Below the pieces are notes generated by a model. The model was not told the origin of the DNA, searched no databases, and saw nothing but the letters and a program-made list of their open reading frames with translations. The position numbers and the translations under genes are program-made. Shown here one piece after another: positions 20,583 through 21,380 of a stretch of 21,380 nucleotides of DNA (its first letter is position 1; the number at the start of each line of letters is the position of its first letter). The stretch spans positions 1 through 21,380 of IMG/VR virus record IMGVR_UViG_3300020152_000060. One strand, given 5' to 3'. The stretch comes from a virus.

Positions 20583-21380
20583 GTGGCCGTCATACTCGAC
20601 CTCAGCTCGCACCAGCCTCCGAGCACGCTCACGTCCGGCAACTGGCCGGCGACGATGCGCACGGGGCGCTGGCAGTTCACGTTCACGCCGAGCTATGCAT
20701 CGGGCGCTGCGCCTGAGCAGTTCTACGTCCTGCTCAACTTTGCGTCGAATACGCCCGTCGGCGACATCTACCTCGCGGACGACTCGATCAACGGACGCGC
20801 GGAGCTGTGGTTTCCCGGCGCGAACGGCTACGAGCTGCTGACGCACGTCACGTTCGCCGCCGCGCAGACGGTCACGGTCGAACTCAACATCCCCACCGGA
20901 CAGGTGGTGGTCTCCGGGGCGACTGCTGGCAATGGCACGTTCGCTTTCACCAACGCGCCGAGCTCGTACGCCGACGGCAATCTCGACATCGGCCACATCG
21001 GCAGCGCGTACGTCTTTCCCGGCACGATCGGCAACGTCGAGGACTTCACCAGCTCGGGCACAGGCACCGCCGCAGGCGCGCTCTCCGGGCTGACGGGGGC
21101 TGCGACTGGAGCCATGAGCATGGCTGGCACGGCGGCAGCCAGCGTGCCGGTGCTCGCAGGCGCGGCGACGGGCGCGAACACGACCAGCATCGACGGCGTG
21201 GCGGCGGCCCCGACCGGCATTCTCGTGCCGCTCACAGGCGTCGCGCTGCCTGCCACGTTCGCCGACAGCCACGCGCTGATCCGCAGTCCGTACGGACGCT
21301 GGCAGTTCACGTTCACGCCAGCGTTCGCATCGAGCTCGATGGCGCTCGGCGAAACGCAGTGGCTGCTCTCGTTCAACGGC
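20583..21380 (+). CDS. Fibre-like protein with duplicated domain, 3' end beyond the window
   Basis: A frame open from GTG 20583 to the window edge gives 266 residues with no stop. AGGG at 20575-20578 is a weak ribosome binding site. It begins AVILDLSSHQPPSTLTSGNW, has a beta domain containing GRWQFTFTP (28-36), then an Ala/Gly/Thr-rich linker (about 157-225), and then a second copy of the domain starting with GRWQFTFTP again (238-246) and cut by the edge. Repeated beta domains joined by flexible linkers suit a tail fibre or adhesin-like virion protein. The family is not recognised. Confidence 0.6.
   Translation, partial: MAVILDLSSHQPPSTLTSGNWPATMRTGRWQFTFTPSYASGAAPEQFYVLLNFASNTPVGDIYLADDSINGRAELWFPGANGYELLTHVTFAAAQTVTVELNIPTGQVVVSGATAGNGTFAFTNAPSSYADGNLDIGHIGSAYVFPGTIGNVEDFTSSGTGTAAGALSGLTGAATGAMSMAGTAAASVPVLAGAATGANTTSIDGVAAAPTGILVPLTGVALPATFADSHALIRSPYGRWQFTFTPAFASSSMALGETQWLLSFNG
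20667..21319 (+). repeat. Exact 23-nt direct repeat within the fibre-like gene
   Basis: The copies are at 20667-20689 and 21297-21319, identical in sequence and in frame, 630 nt (210 codons) apart. They encode RWQFTFT and the following Pro codon. Conservation at DNA level suggests a recent domain duplication or recombination. Confidence 0.85.

Overview
The window is a contiguous late (virion) gene block of a tailed double-stranded DNA phage with a GC-rich genome. Every supported gene is on the + strand, genes are packed with 0-15 nt gaps or short overlaps, and the order is portal, scaffold, major capsid, decoration-like protein, adaptor, long beta-rich nozzle protein, four large Ala/Gln-rich virion proteins, tailspike, lectin-like fibre proteins. 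This is the order seen in short-tailed (T7-like) podoviruses: portal, scaffold, capsid, tubular A, tubular B, internal virion proteins, fibre. No tape-measure, tail-tube or sheath gene is visible, so a podovirus-like virion is the best reading. The host cannot be named; high GC and possible leaderless genes point to a GC-rich bacterium. No RNA genes, insertion sequences, CRISPR arrays or credible minus-strand genes were seen.

Layout. 1-5409 is the head module: a portal cut by the left window edge, scaffold, a 243-nt structured leader, the major capsid protein, a small beta protein and a small acidic protein. It is closed by two back-to-back hairpins, the second a textbook intrinsic terminator (5449-5494). 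5539-9619 is the connector/tail module (adaptor, a 96-residue protein, a 1030-residue nozzle-like protein). 9654-16548 is a module of four proteins likely carried in the virion and ejected with DNA, one with two different tandem-repeat arrays and one with glycine-zipper-like segments. 16584-20128 is a receptor module (small protein, beta-helix tailspike, LamG-like protein). 20163 to the right edge holds further fibre-like genes, the last cut by the edge.

The most notable signal is regulatory. All six real intergenic gaps carry one copy of an element starting AGGCC. Aligned without gaps, all six copies have A at offset 25 and T at offset 29, which makes a NANNNT box about 17 nt after a GGCCAG-like box, the geometry of a sigma70-type promoter. 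In four copies this box lies 6-9 nt before the ATG of a gene with no visible Shine-Dalgarno sequence, predicting leaderless or nearly leaderless mRNAs. The other two copies (before scaffold and capsid) predict leadered mRNAs that begin close to stem-loops. In three cases the preceding gene's stop codon, TAG, lies inside the element, and these are the only TAG stops in the window. Each copy heads one functional module or major head gene, so the virion block appears to be read from a repeated phage promoter. This is inference from sequence and needs transcript mapping.
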